The translations under genes were made by a program, and so were the position numbers. From Woeseiaceae bacterium (GTDB lineage Bacteria; Pseudomonadota; Gammaproteobacteria; Steroidobacterales; Woeseiaceae): 64,000 nt of DNA. Shown in pieces: positions 36,280-45,286 of the stretch (positions within the stretch are counted from its first letter, which is position 1; every line of letters starts with the position of its first letter). The notes below the pieces were generated by a model. The model had not been told where the DNA came from. It saw only the letters and a list, made by a program, of their open reading frames with translations, and ran no database searches. The DNA is taken from NCBI GenBank assembly GCA_021773075.1, contig JAJFKT010000002.1, forward strand, positions 124,001-188,000, read 5' to 3'.

Positions 36280-36531
36280 ATGGAACAATTTTTGCAGTAT
36301 CTCGACGATCTTGATGACCTATACGGAATGGTCGGACTGATTGGTGAGCGTATGCGTCGATGCATTTATGCTGTACTCATTTATTCGCTAATTGTCGCTG
36401 GTGGATTTGCCGGCATATGGCTTGCACTTGCTCATCAGCCGATTGCGCTCGCGACTTCAACTCTGTTGTTCGTGACCCTGCTTTACCGATCAGTGACCTC
36501 GCCATCGTCACGTTGGCCACAAACAGCCTGA
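36280..36531 (+). CDS. Small membrane protein, unknown
   Basis: 83 residues. An acidic N-terminal stretch (MEQFLQYLDDLDDLYGMVGL) is followed by two hydrophobic helices (about 28-50 and 55-70) and a polar tail. AGGAA is 9 bases before ATG 36280. It is cotranscribed with the 63-residue protein upstream and ends before the htpG promoter. No family recognised. Confidence 0.55.
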   Translation: MEQFLQYLDDLDDLYGMVGLIGERMRRCIYAVLIYSLIVAGGFAGIWLALAHQPIALATSTLLFVTLLYRSVTSPSSRWPQTA

Positions 36532-36559
36532 AAATCTACATCTGAACTCCATCGTTGGC

Positions 36560-36586
36560 CTTGAAATAGGCCGTAAAGCCTATATC
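36560..36586 (+). promoter_or_regulatory. Sigma-32 heat-shock promoter of htpG
   Basis: CTTGAAA (36560-36566) matches the sigma-32 -35 element exactly. CCTATATC (36579-36586) resembles the -10 consensus CCCCATNT, with a 12-base spacer in the normal range. htpG is a known member of the sigma-32 regulon in E. coli. Confidence 0.7.
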
Positions 36587-36620
36587 GTGTGTGTCCCTTT
36601 AACCGTCGGGAGACGATTGC

Positions 36621-38507
36621 GTGAGCGACAAGCGCGAAACCCTCGGATTTCAAACCGAGGTTCGTCAGCTACTGCAGCTGATGATCCACTCTCTGTACAG
36701 CAACAAAGAGATCTTCCTCCGGGAACTGATTTCCAACGCTTCGGATGCAGCTGACAAGCTGCGCTTCGAGGCGCTGGCAAGTCCTGAACTACTCGCCGAT
36801 GACACCGAACTCGGTATCAGCATTGAAGTTGATAAAACGGCGAGAACCTTGTCCGTGATTGATAACGGGATTGGCATGTCACGTGAGGAGCTCATCGACA
36901 ACCTCGGCACGATCGCCAAATCAGGCACAGCCGAATTTCTGCAGCAGATGACAGGCGATACGCAGCACGATGCGAACCTCATCGGCCAATTCGGCGTGGG
37001 CTTTTACTCCGCGTTCATTGTTGCCGACAAAGTTAGCGTTGAGAGTCGTCGTGCCGGTAATAGCGCCGATGCAGCCGTTCGCTGGGAGTCAGAGGGCGAG
37101 GGCGAATTCACGATCGAAAATATTGAGCGTGAAGAGCGCGGTACGCGGGTAATTTTGCACTTGAAAGAAGATGAGTCAGAATTCGCGGAGTCGTATCGTA
37201 TCGAATCGTTGATTCGCAAGTATTCAGACCACATCGGTTTTCCGGTATCGCTGACGGCCGTCGGTGAGGAAGACGCAGAGACCAAGGTCGTAAATTCGGC
37301 GACCGCACTCTGGACGCGTTCACGCTCGGAGATAAGCGAAGACGAATACAAAGAGTTCTACAAGCATCTGTCGCACGATTTCGCGGATCCATTGACGTGG
37401 AGTCACAACCGGGTCGAGGGCAAGCGCGAGTATACGAGTCTGCTCTATATACCGAGCGCTGCACCCTTTGATATGTGGAACCGGGAAGCGCCCCGCGGCC
37501 TCAAGCTTTACGTGCAGCGTGTATTCATAATGGATGATGCCGAGCAGTTCTTGCCCCTGTACCTGCGCTTCGTCAAAGGCGTGGTCGACTCATCGGACCT
37601 GCCCCTGAACGTGTCGCGGGAGCTGCTACAGCAGAATCCCGATCTCACCGCTATGCGCGGTGCATTAACACGACGTGTGTTGGACACGCTGAAGAAGATG
37701 GCGGGGCAGAAAGACGACTACCAGAAATTCTGGGGTGAATTCGGGCAAGTGCTAAAGGAAGGGCTGGTTGAAGATAATGCCAATAAGGACAAGCTTGCGA
37801 AGTTGTTGCGATTTGCGACCACCCACAACGGCAATGATACCCAGGACCAGTCGTTGGATGACTATCTCGAGCGCGCGAAAGATGATCAGGACAAGATTTA
37901 CTACATTCTTGGCGAGAGCTATGCGACAGCCGTCGCCAGCCCGCATATAGAGCAGCTGCGTAGCCGTGGTATCGAAATTCTTCTGCTGACCGATCGGATT
38001 GACGCATGGTTAGCCGAGAGTCTGGCGGAGTATGAGGGCAAAGCGCTTGTGGATGTTGCTCGCGAGGCCCTCGACATGCCGGAGCAAAGTGATGACAAGG
38101 CGCAGGGCGAACTGAATGATGAGCACAAAAGTTTGCTAGAGAAAATTCAGGACGTATTGAGTGAGCGCGTCGAAGCCGTGAACGTCAGCCGGCGGCTGGT
38201 CGATTCTCCGGCTTGCGTGGTCGCGAGTGATCAGGACTTAAATCCACAGGTCAGGCGCATGCTGGAGGCCAGCGGTCAGGCGCTGCCGGAGTCCAAGCCG
38301 ATTCTCGAGATTAACGTTCATCACCCGCTCGTAACGCGCCTGTCGGACGAAGTCGACGCTGGTCGTTTCGAATCGCTCTCAAATATCGTTCTGGATCACG
38401 CATTGCTGGCCGAGGGCTCGCAACTCGAGAACCCGGCCGAATATGTGCAGCGTGTGAATGCGTTCATACTGGGGTCCGACAGTGGAGCGGATAATGAACA
38501 GTCCTGA
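36621..38507 (+). CDS. htpG: Hsp90-family chaperone HtpG
   Basis: 628 residues from GTG 36621 (GGGAG upstream). The GHKL ATPase domain at the N-terminus has [31 protein letters not shown] and [11 protein letters not shown]. The middle segment [19 protein letters not shown] and the C-terminal dimer domain follow. The length is typical. It refolds and remodels client proteins in the cytosol with ATP. msrB overlaps its 3' end and an FKBP gene follows, making a stress and protein-repair operon. Confidence 0.97.
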   Translation: MSDKRETLGFQTEVRQLLQLMIHSLYSNKEIFLRELISNASDAADKLRFEALASPELLADDTELGISIEVDKTARTLSVIDNGIGMSREELIDNLGTIAKSGTAEFLQQMTGDTQHDANLIGQFGVGFYSAFIVADKVSVESRRAGNSADAAVRWESEGEGEFTIENIEREERGTRVILHLKEDESEFAESYRIESLIRKYSDHIGFPVSLTAVGEEDAETKVVNSATALWTRSRSEISEDEYKEFYKHLSHDFADPLTWSHNRVEGKREYTSLLYIPSAAPFDMWNREAPRGLKLYVQRVFIMDDAEQFLPLYLRFVKGVVDSSDLPLNVSRELLQQNPDLTAMRGALTRRVLDTLKKMAGQKDDYQKFWGEFGQVLKEGLVEDNANKDKLAKLLRFATTHNGNDTQDQSLDDYLERAKDDQDKIYYILGESYATAVASPHIEQLRSRGIEILLLTDRIDAWLAESLAEYEGKALVDVAREALDMPEQSDDKAQGELNDEHKSLLEKIQDVLSERVEAVNVSRRLVDSPACVVASDQDLNPQVRRMLEASGQALPESKPILEINVHHPLVTRLSDEVDAGRFESLSNIVLDHALLAEGSQLENPAEYVQRVNAFILGSDSGADNEQS

Positions 38508-38886
38508 CAACGGAGATATACGCAAAAAACTCGACGACGAACAGTATCGGGTTACGCAAAACGCGGGCACGGAGCGCGCATTCACCGGTAAATATGTTGA
38601 TCACAAGGATGACGGTACTTACCGCTGCGTATGCTGCGATGCGGAGCTGTTTAGTTCAGAGCACAAGTACGATTCGGGTTCGGGCTGGCCGAGTTTTTGG
38701 CTGCCGTTGGCCGGCGATGCTGTACGTACAAACAAAGACATGAGCCATGGCATGGTTCGCCACGAGGTTGTGTGCAAGAACTGCGACGCTCATCTGGGCC
38801 ATGTATTTGAGGATGGCCCGCAGCCCACTGGTTTGCGATACTGTATCAATTCCGCGTCACTCGATTTTAAGGATTCTGAAAAATGA
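38494..38886 (+). CDS. msrB: Peptide-methionine (R)-S-oxide reductase
   Basis: 130 residues from ATG 38494, preceded by GGAG and overlapping htpG by 14 bases. Two CxxC zinc pairs ([10 protein letters not shown] and [12 protein letters not shown]), the GSGWPSF motif and the catalytic Cys in [10 protein letters not shown] are all present. It reduces methionine-R-sulfoxide in damaged proteins using thioredoxin. Coupling to htpG fits a response to protein damage. Confidence 0.96.
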   Translation: MNSPDNGDIRKKLDDEQYRVTQNAGTERAFTGKYVDHKDDGTYRCVCCDAELFSSEHKYDSGSGWPSFWLPLAGDAVRTNKDMSHGMVRHEVVCKNCDAHLGHVFEDGPQPTGLRYCINSASLDFKDSEK

Positions 38887-39419
38887 GATCTCGCCACTTG
38901 GTAGTTTCTCTGATCGCTACTGCAGTTTTGGCAGGGTGTGGAAAAGGAAATGATGAAGAGCCGGTCGAAGACGTTGCGGCTGATAAGGCTAATAATGAAT
39001 CGGGAGCGAGCATGTCTGATCAATCCATGTCTGATCAATTAAAGGCCGGTGAATCTGCAATATTCGAGATTGCCCCGGGGCTAAACGCGAGAATCATGAA
39101 GACCGGCTATGGTCGTGCCGCCGTTGCGGGCGATTATGCCGACACGAATGTGTGGCTCTGGTTATACGACGAAGCGGCTGAAGATCACCATGGCGAGTTC
39201 ATATGGGAATCCGGCAATGATATTTTTCAGTTTCAGCTAGGCGCAGGCCAGGTGATCAAGGGCTGGGATATGGGTGTGCCCGGCATGATCGAGGGAGAGA
39301 CTCGCGAACTGGTCATAGCGGGTGATCTGGCATATGGCCCTTCAGGTCGCGGAAATATACCGCCGAATGCGACGCTGATCTTCACCATCGAGCTGTTAAA
39401 GCTTACGTCATCGGATTAG
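38883..39419 (+). CDS. FKBP-type peptidyl-prolyl isomerase lipoprotein
   Basis: 178 residues. A lipoprotein signal ends in TAVLAGC with the lipidated Cys at residue 19, followed by an acidic linker. The C-terminal FKBP domain shows [20 protein letters not shown] and [19 protein letters not shown]; the N-terminal part of the fold is more divergent. It would speed proline isomerisation in the periplasm. A 15-base tandem duplication (39012-39039) encodes [10 protein letters not shown] in the linker. It overlaps msrB by 4 bases. Confidence 0.88.
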   Translation: MRSRHLVVSLIATAVLAGCGKGNDEEPVEDVAADKANNESGASMSDQSMSDQLKAGESAIFEIAPGLNARIMKTGYGRAAVAGDYADTNVWLWLYDEAAEDHHGEFIWESGNDIFQFQLGAGQVIKGWDMGVPGMIEGETRELVIAGDLAYGPSGRGNIPPNATLIFTIELLKLTSSD

Positions 39420-39422
39420 GCG

Positions 39423-40289
39423 TTAGCGCGTATCACGAGAAACATGGATTTCAATGCGTCGATTTAAGCTGCGCCCATAGCGAGTTGCATTATCCGCGAT
39501 CGCGCTTGACGAGCCTGCACCTGCTACCACCAGTCGCGATCTTTCGATGCCACCGTTGACGACATAGTCGCCAACGGCATCCGCACGCTTCAGACTTAGG
39601 CTCTGGTTCCAGGCCTCGCTTCCTGACGCATCTGTGTGCCCTGTAATCGTAATCACCGACCCGGGACAGGCGTCCGCGAGCGCAATGAGGCGATCAAGTC
39701 TGGGGTAGGCAGAACTTCGAAACTCTGCGCTGGACTCCTCAAAACCGATGGGCCCGGCATCGAAGCCCGCAGTCGCTTGATCGCAAAGTGCATCTACACT
39801 AACGCCTGCGTCGACGACGAGGGCATCGGCCATTACGGTAACAGCACGCGGCAGCGCTTGCTTTAGAGCATTCAATCGATTTTGCCAGCCCAGCGGCTCG
39901 GTCGTAACGCCCTGAATCGTCAACTCGTTTTCGAATAAGGTCGCATTGGCTGACGTGGTTTCAGCCAACAAATAGACGACCTGCACGGTGGTGTCCGCCC
40001 AATGGGGCGGAACAATCCCCAGCGGCTGGAAGTCCGTAATTACGGCACTTGCGAGATAGGACGCCGCCGAAACCTGCAGGAGATCCTGTTCGTGATCTGC
40101 AGAAACTGTGTGGCCCGTGAGGGTTAACACGCCTCGTCGCCAGCTTATCTGAAACTGCGGAGACACGACCGGTCTCGCCGCGGATGATGTTGTCTGAGTT
40201 GAATTATCGTCGTCAAGTGGCGGGGGAAGAGCGAGGCCCACAACGATTATTAAGACAGCGACAAGCTTAGTCGCTCGACGTTTTATCAC
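39423..40289 (-). CDS. OmpA-family peptidoglycan-binding protein
   Basis: 288 residues. One N-terminal hydrophobic segment (about 8-22) could be a signal anchor. The middle (about 45-160) resembles two BON-like repeats (QISWRRGVLTLTGHT and LFENELTIQGVTTE). The C-terminal OmpA domain (about 175-285) carries the peptidoglycan-contact pattern TGHTDASGSEAWNQSLSLKR. The arrangement resembles the mycobacterial ArfA layout of BON plus OmpA domains. Its start overlaps the 3' end of the acidic coiled-coil gene by 23 bases. Confidence 0.8.
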   Translation of the reverse strand: MIKRRATKLVAVLIIVVGLALPPPLDDDNSTQTTSSAARPVVSPQFQISWRRGVLTLTGHTVSADHEQDLLQVSAASYLASAVITDFQPLGIVPPHWADTTVQVVYLLAETTSANATLFENELTIQGVTTEPLGWQNRLNALKQALPRAVTVMADALVVDAGVSVDALCDQATAGFDAGPIGFEESSAEFRSSAYPRLDRLIALADACPGSVITITGHTDASGSEAWNQSLSLKRADAVGDYVVNGGIERSRLVVAGAGSSSAIADNATRYGRSLNRRIEIHVSRDTR

Positions 40290-41274
40290 GTAAGTCCCGT
40301 GCTTGTCCTATCCAGTCTTCGCGGTAAATGCGACTTCTAAAGCCTTTAAGGCGCTGCGCGATACGGTCGATATCGTACTCACTCATATCTGCGATTTGTT
40401 GAAAACTGAAGATGCCCATTTCATTGAGCGTTTTTTCAATGGCCGGGCCGACGCCTTTGATCGCCCGTAAATTGTCGCGAGCGCCATTGATAGTCGGAGC
40501 ATCATTGTCGTCTTCGTCTTCGTCTTCGTCTTCGTCTTCGTCTTCAATCTCATACGAATCGTCATCCAAGTCCGCAAGTTCTTCGACCGCGACGGCAACA
40601 GGATCGTCGGCAACGATTTCCTCTTCCATCGTGTCGTTGGAGGCGTCGCGTCCGTCGGTCAGTGCGTCCGGGTCGCGCACAGGTTCGATACGCGTCCGGC
40701 TGGGCTCCGTCGCGGCCTCGAGATGCGCGATGCGTTCTCTGGCTGCCTCGAGTTCGGCCTCGAGTTTTTCGGCATCCTCATTGCGTGATCGAAATTTCTC
40801 AATCAAGGGTGGAAGTCGGTTTTGCCAGTTCTCAAGCTCAAGCTGTAATCGCTTAATTCGTGCATCCTTCGCCTGAATATCAACGCTGTCACTGGCCTTT
40901 GCGCTAATGTCGGATTGCAATTGATCTCGCTCACTCGTTCTGACTTCGAGATTGCCACGTATGTCCTTAATTTCGCGCTGAAGTTCGTCACGCCGCGCGT
41001 AGGCTTCCTGAACGGCCTCCGATAATTCCCTGGCGCGGTTCTTCGCGTCCATGTTCGAAGCCTGATACTGATTGATTTGCTCCATCAATCCCTTATTCTG
41101 ATCAGTCAATCGGTCGTGCTCGGTGCGCTGCGCATTGATTTGCTCTTGCCAGCCAGCGCTGACAGCCGCTTTTTCGTGTATCGAGCGATTGCCGCGCAGC
41201 ACCCAGCCGAGAATGACACCGACGACTGTCATTACGGCAATGATGGCGATATGTATGACGTCTAGGTCAGGCAT
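40267..41274 (-). CDS. Membrane-anchored acidic coiled-coil protein with helix-hairpin-helix end
   Basis: 335 residues. An N-terminal transmembrane helix (IIAVMTVVGVILGWVLRG) is followed by a long coiled coil (about 45-195) and a very acidic segment (about 205-255, with an Asp-Glu repeat). A helix-hairpin-helix region follows (DNLRAIKGVGPAIEKTLNEM to about 325) of the kind that binds nucleic acid in other proteins and is often fused to ribosomal L21 or GIY-like proteins. The function is unknown. It is coupled to the OmpA-like protein, so an envelope role is likely. Confidence 0.75.
   Translation of the reverse strand: MPDLDVIHIAIIAVMTVVGVILGWVLRGNRSIHEKAAVSAGWQEQINAQRTEHDRLTDQNKGLMEQINQYQASNMDAKNRARELSEAVQEAYARRDELQREIKDIRGNLEVRTSERDQLQSDISAKASDSVDIQAKDARIKRLQLELENWQNRLPPLIEKFRSRNEDAEKLEAELEAARERIAHLEAATEPSRTRIEPVRDPDALTDGRDASNDTMEEEIVADDPVAVAVEELADLDDDSYEIEDEDEDEDEDEDDNDAPTINGARDNLRAIKGVGPAIEKTLNEMGIFSFQQIADMSEYDIDRIAQRLKGFRSRIYREDWIGQARDLRDKTSSD
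40510..40545 (-). repeat. Hexanucleotide tandem repeat GTCTTC x6 (Glu-Asp repeat)
   Basis: Six perfect GTCTTC copies on the plus strand encode alternating Glu-Asp on the minus strand within the acidic coiled-coil gene. Each unit adds two codons, so slippage changes length without frameshift. Confidence 0.95.
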
Positions 41275-41348
41275 GCATTGATTCCGGCATTACATAAGAT
41301 CATAATTTTACAGCAGTATTCACGAATCTATCCACCCCGGAAACCCCT

Positions 41349-41999
41349 ATGGCGAAACCACCCCTGGTCGAAAGGCTGTTTATCGACGGTCCTGTTGGCC
41401 ATCTGGAGGCTATCTTGGAGCTGCCGAGCGAGCAAGAGATTATCGGTAATGCCGTGATTTTCCATCCGCACCCACAGCACGGCGGCACAATGCACAACAA
41501 AGTCGCGCACACACTGGCCCGCGCTTTTGTGCGAATGGGATACGCAGCCTTGCGGTTCAACTTCCGCGGTACGGAGCAAAGTGAAGGCACGTTCGACGAC
41601 GGGAACGGCGAGTTGTTCGATGCAGAAGCCGCTATTGAATGGACACGCAGCGAACGTTCGGATATGCCACTCTGGGTCGCCGGGTTCTCATTCGGCGCGG
41701 CGATAGCCGTGAAGGCCGCTGCAGCGACAAAGATTGATGGACTCGTTAGCGTCGCCCCCGCAATTTCCCGATTTGCTTCCGGGCTCGAATCACAGCCCAA
41801 TTGCCCGTGGTTGATCGTGCAGGGTGACAATGACGAGCTTGTTGACGTTGATGATACCGTCGCCTGGGTAGATGAGCTGGATCCAGGACCCGAATTACTT
41901 ATCTTGCCAGACGCCGAACACTTCTTTCACGGTCGACTGGTTGAGCTCCGTGAGGCAGTAACCGAATTCGTCGAAGCGTCGCAACGCGTGCAGGCATAA
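41349..41999 (+). CDS. Alpha/beta hydrolase (COG2945-type)
   Basis: 216 residues, no signal peptide. The N-terminal oxyanion region HPHPQHGGTMHNKVAHTL and RFNFRGTEQSEGTFDDG are typical of this short hydrolase group. The nucleophile Ser is in VAGFSFGAAIA, and the acid and His are in GDNDELVD and DAEHFFHGRL. The substrate is unknown. It ends at a shared bidirectional terminator, convergent with the HU-like gene. Confidence 0.85.
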   Translation: MAKPPLVERLFIDGPVGHLEAILELPSEQEIIGNAVIFHPHPQHGGTMHNKVAHTLARAFVRMGYAALRFNFRGTEQSEGTFDDGNGELFDAEAAIEWTRSERSDMPLWVAGFSFGAAIAVKAAAATKIDGLVSVAPAISRFASGLESQPNCPWLIVQGDNDELVDVDDTVAWVDELDPGPELLILPDAEHFFHGRLVELREAVTEFVEASQRVQA

Positions 42000-42000
42000 A

Positions 42001-42027
42001 AAAAGCCGGGCTGTGCCCGGCTTTTTG
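42001..42027. terminator. Bidirectional intrinsic terminator
   Basis: AAAAAGCCGGGC (42001-42012) pairs perfectly with 42016-42027 around a 3-base loop, with an A-run on one side and a T-run on the other. It serves both the hydrolase gene (plus) and the HU-like gene (minus). Confidence 0.9.
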
Positions 42028-42049
42028 ATCAAATCGCAAGATCTGATAC

Positions 42050-42370
42050 CTAGACCATATCTTTCAGGCCTTTCAAGGCAGAAACCTTAACGACTTTCGA
42101 CGCCGGTTTTGCTTTGAACATCATCTCTTCACCCGTGAAAGGGTTTGTGCCCTTGCGAGCTTTGGTAGCCGGTTTCTTAACGACACGCATTTTCAGCAGG
42201 CCGGGAACGGTGAACATCCCAGCTGCGCTACGGCCGCCCAGATTCTTCTGAATTTGACCGTTGAGTGATTCGAAAACTGCTGCTACGTCTTTGCGCGTCA
42301 GACCGGTGTCATCAACAATCTTTGCATAGATTTCAGACTTGGTCGGTGGCTTTTTGGTGTTTGCTGCCAT
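42050..42370 (-). CDS. HU/IHF-family histone-like DNA-binding protein
   Basis: 106 residues from ATG 42368-42370, supported by GGAG just upstream; longer frames are unlikely. The HU fold is seen in KSEIYAKIVDDTGLTRKDV and the beta-arm region RKGTNPFTGEEMMFKAKPAS, with the Pro that usually intercalates replaced or shifted in the more basic arm. It has a basic N-terminal extension (AANTKKPPTK). It binds and bends DNA in the nucleoid. It is not a standard HU-alpha/beta, so a specialised histone-like role is possible. Confidence 0.88.
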   Translation of the reverse strand: MAANTKKPPTKSEIYAKIVDDTGLTRKDVAAVFESLNGQIQKNLGGRSAAGMFTVPGLLKMRVVKKPATKARKGTNPFTGEEMMFKAKPASKVVKVSALKGLKDMV

Positions 42371-42464
42371 GAAAAAATGACTCCTCAAAATAAACAAAAA
42401 CGGGCTGATGCCCGCAGTGAATGCAGCGCGACGATAACATATGTATTCCACACGCGTAAGCAAA

Positions 42465-42491
42465 AAAAAGCCTTTTATTTAAGGCCTTTTT
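42465..42491 (-). terminator. Intrinsic terminator of the DUF4426 gene
   Basis: A short GC core (GCCTT 42470-42474 with AAGGC 42481-42485) extended by A/T pairs with one mismatch, followed on the minus strand by eight T. It lies about 20 bases after the DUF4426 stop. Confidence 0.6.
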
Positions 42492-42509
42492 GAGGTATTG
42501 CGGGTCAAA

Positions 42510-42986
42510 CTAGTCGCTGAAGAATTGTCTCTGGAAACGAACCTGAGCAACCGTTTCTTCGCCTTCCGGCTTGATGCTGATATCGAAAACCAGAACCTCA
42601 CGGTTTGCGACGGTTGTATCACCGATGTAATAAATCGCTTCTACGTCACCCGGTTCTCGAATCTCTCGCATCGTTATGTTCTTGAGTTGCCCCGTAAGAT
42701 TTACAGTGCTGACCGAGACTTCCGCGGTGCTTGGTAGATTGTCTGACTCTCGAAGCACTGAAACATTGAGCATCGCGCGGTTCTTACTGCGAACAATGTT
42801 GTACTCACGTGCGACAACCGGCGGTAGCTGGTCGGTCGTTTGAGCGCTGAAGTGGACAATATAATTGCCAATGTCAGCAGAGGTCGCTGCGGCAGGCTGT
42901 GCTTCGGGTATGTTTGCGGAATCGCCTGGACCTCCACATGCGGAGATCAGAGCAAATAGTGAAATCAGTAGTGTTCTTCGGATCAT
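42510..42986 (-). CDS. DUF4426-type lipoprotein
   Basis: 158 residues. The signal ends FALISAC with the lipidated Cys at residue 17. The mature domain (about 40-158: GNYIVHFSAQTTDQLPP through VRFQRQFF) is an all-beta region of the DUF4426 type, of unknown function. In Pseudomonas a similar gene lies near yggT, proC and pilT, as here. It lies on the same strand as yggT but with a gap of about 115 bases. Confidence 0.8.
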   Translation of the reverse strand: MIRRTLLISLFALISACGGPGDSANIPEAQPAAATSADIGNYIVHFSAQTTDQLPPVVAREYNIVRSKNRAMLNVSVLRESDNLPSTAEVSVSTVNLTGQLKNITMREIREPGDVEAIYYIGDTTVANREVLVFDISIKPEGEETVAQVRFQRQFFSD

Positions 42987-43101
42987 GACAGCCGTCCTCT
43001 TTTCGAATCACTATAAACCATTAGGCACGGATGAGGAATTGCTTGTTCCGCCGCCGCTGAGCGCGTAACAGGGACGGCCCTGGGGCGCGTGAGCTCTGGT
43101 C

Positions 43102-43662
43102 CTAGAACGGTAATTGCCGCAAGCCACCAATGACAATTGTCAGTGCAGTGAGAAGAATGATCGCAAAGATTGGTGAAATATCGAAACCACCCATAGCCGG
43201 AATGATACGTCGAAATGGCCGCAATACCGGCTCGGTCAGTGTTGCGATAATTGCGATAGCCGGATTGTGCTGTCCCGGCGCGATCCAGCTTAAGATGATT
43301 CGAATAAAAATCGCGTAGACGAACAGGTTAATCGAAAGTACGACCAGCTTGACGATAGAGGTAATGGATATGGCAGCGAAAGTTGCACCCATACCCGTAA
43401 ACAGGAGCAGCAAGAGAATACTCAGATACTGCAGCACAAAAGCAACCACCACGGTTGCTGTATCTAGCAATCCAAATGACGGCAGAATTTTCCGCAGCGG
43501 GATCACCAGCGGCGATGTTAGCTTCAGAATTCCCTGTGCAAGCGGATTACGAAAATCGGCACGCAATATCGGCAGCCAGAGGCGCAACAACAATACGAGC
43601 AGATACAGGCTCGTAATCGCGTTAATAATAAAGACGATGGCACTGCTTATATTGGCTGGCAT
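43102..43662 (-). CDS. YggT family membrane protein
   Basis: 186 residues. It contains two copies of the YggT unit, each with a hydrophobic helix and the segment LRLWLPILRADFRNPLAQGI or IRIILSWIAPGQHNPAIAII followed by LxPFR (LRPFRRIIPAMGGFDISPIF). It is an inner-membrane protein, linked in various bacteria to division or osmotic tolerance. It begins 3 bases after proC on the same strand, so the yggS-proC-yggT genes are one operon. Confidence 0.9.
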   Translation of the reverse strand: MPANISSAIVFIINAITSLYLLVLLLRLWLPILRADFRNPLAQGILKLTSPLVIPLRKILPSFGLLDTATVVVAFVLQYLSILLLLLFTGMGATFAAISITSIVKLVVLSINLFVYAIFIRIILSWIAPGQHNPAIAIIATLTEPVLRPFRRIIPAMGGFDISPIFAIILLTALTIVIGGLRQLPF

Positions 43663-43665
43663 TTG

Positions 43666-44505
43666 TCAGTCCTTACCGGTTTCATGCGCTTGATCTGCCA
43701 GGTCCCTGGCGCGGTCACGCGCGGCAATTACAGCGGCACTGAAGATATCACGGAAATTCGTGGTGTCGATGAAATCAAATGCCGCGGCCGTCGTGCCGCC
43801 TGGGGATCTTACTCGATCAATCAGCGTTTGCATTGTCTCGCCCGACTGCTCTGCCATTTCCCCTGCACCACGCGCGGTTTCGAGAACCAGTTTCAGCGCG
43901 GAATCGTGATCGAGTCCCATTTGTTCGGCAACTGTTACCAGCATATCGACGAGCAGATAAAAATAAGCAGGTCCGGTTCCGGAAACCGCAGTAACGGAAT
44001 CGATATCGTCCTCGCTTGCAACTGCTACGACGGGCCCGGTTGTCGAAACAATGTTGTTCGCGGCTCGGCGTTGTTTCTCGCTGGTCATGCCGTTGGCGTA
44101 CATGCCCGAAATACCGAGGCGCAGCAGCGCTGGCTGGTTCGGCATGACACGTACAATCGAAAGGCCACCGCCCAGCCACGTATCAATATCCCCGCCGCGA
44201 ACGCCTGCCGCGACCGAAATGACTAATGGCCGGGTCTTTTGCACCGCCACTGCAAGAGGCTTGCAAACATCGGGCAGAATCTGCGGTTTCACAGCCAGTA
44301 CAATGCACTCGGCTTCAATAACAACATCGGCATTATTCTCTCGAATCACCGTGCCCGGGAACTCCCTGACAAGGCCGTCACGATGTTTCGCAACGGGTTC
44401 GGCAATAAGAATATGGCTTGGCTCATATCCAGCGGCAAGCATTCCGCCCACCAAAGCGCGGGCCATGTTTCCGCCGCCAATAAATGCGACCTTTCCGAAG
44501 TCCAT
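43666..44505 (-). CDS. proC: Pyrroline-5-carboxylate reductase
   Basis: 279 residues. The Rossmann site VAFIGGGNMARALVGGML is at the N-terminus, followed by AVKPQILPDV, and the C-terminal signature VTAVSGTGPAYFYLLVDML with the RSPGGTTAAAF segment. It makes proline from pyrroline-5-carboxylate with NAD(P)H in the cytosol. It starts 14 bases after yggS. Confidence 0.95.
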   Translation of the reverse strand: MDFGKVAFIGGGNMARALVGGMLAAGYEPSHILIAEPVAKHRDGLVREFPGTVIRENNADVVIEAECIVLAVKPQILPDVCKPLAVAVQKTRPLVISVAAGVRGGDIDTWLGGGLSIVRVMPNQPALLRLGISGMYANGMTSEKQRRAANNIVSTTGPVVAVASEDDIDSVTAVSGTGPAYFYLLVDMLVTVAEQMGLDHDSALKLVLETARGAGEMAEQSGETMQTLIDRVRSPGGTTAAAFDFIDTTNFRDIFSAAVIAARDRARDLADQAHETGKD

Positions 44506-44519
44506 AGTCTTTCCCGTTC

Positions 44520-45203
44520 CTAGAGTCTTTCACCAAACAACGCGGTGCCAATACGCACAATCGTCGCGCCTTCAAATATGGCTGCTTTGTAATCGCCACT
44601 CATACCCATCGACAAAGTATCGGTATCGATGCCGTCGTCGCGCAGCGATTCTGCCATCTTTCCGAGCTCGGCGAAGGCTTGTCTTTGTGCTTCAAATCCG
44701 ACTCGTGCCGCCGGGAGGCACATCAATCCACGCAACGCCAGATTCCGCAACTCGGCAACTGCGGCCGCGAGATCAGGCAGCGCATCCGGCGATATGCCGG
44801 ACTTCGAGTCTTCGTCGTCGACATTCACTTGCACACAAATATTGAGCGGCCCGAGCTCGGCAGGACGTTGCTCGCTCAGCCGGCGCGCTGTTTTCGCACT
44901 GTCAATGGTGTGAACCCAGTCAAAGTTCTCAGCGACCACACGTGTTTTATTGTTCTGCAGGTGCCCGATGAAATGCCAGATCAGATTTTTGCCTTTGGTT
45001 GCGGCGATTTTTTCGAGCCCTTCCTGGACGAAATTTTCACCAAAGTCACGTTGCCCGGCATCGTGGGCCGCGAGGATCTTCGACAGGGGCTGTTTTTTGC
45101 TTACCGCGAGCAATTTCACAGCAGCAGGCTCGCGTTCGGCCTCCGAGGCCGAAAGGGCCAGCAAATCTTTGATTAATGCTAAGTTTTCCGTGACTCCAAT
45201 CAC
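44520..45203 (-). CDS. YggS-family PLP homeostasis protein
   Basis: 227 residues from a GTG start. It is an alanine-racemase-type TIM barrel with the PLP Lys in LLAVSKKQPL, then DFGENFVQE, WHFIGHLQNNK and the C-terminal LSMGMSGDYKAAIFEGATIVRIG. This family (YggS/PLPBP) binds PLP and keeps vitamin B6 and amino-acid levels balanced rather than catalysing a defined reaction. It is divergent from pilT. Confidence 0.93.
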   Translation of the reverse strand: MIGVTENLALIKDLLALSASEAEREPAAVKLLAVSKKQPLSKILAAHDAGQRDFGENFVQEGLEKIAATKGKNLIWHFIGHLQNNKTRVVAENFDWVHTIDSAKTARRLSEQRPAELGPLNICVQVNVDDEDSKSGISPDALPDLAAAVAELRNLALRGLMCLPAARVGFEAQRQAFAELGKMAESLRDDGIDTDTLSMGMSGDYKAAIFEGATIVRIGTALFGERL

Positions 45204-45286
45204 GTTTTAGTCCGGTTGCTTCGCTATACTAGGCTCAATTCAGCGCCGGGTTATGGTAAGTCCGGCGACCAAAAAAAGGGAGAACT

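Noticed and set aside
45202..45230. Sigma-70 promoter for pilT
   Set aside because: TATACT at 45225-45230 is a good -10, but no acceptable -35 box is visible at the right distance, so I do not list it as a feature.
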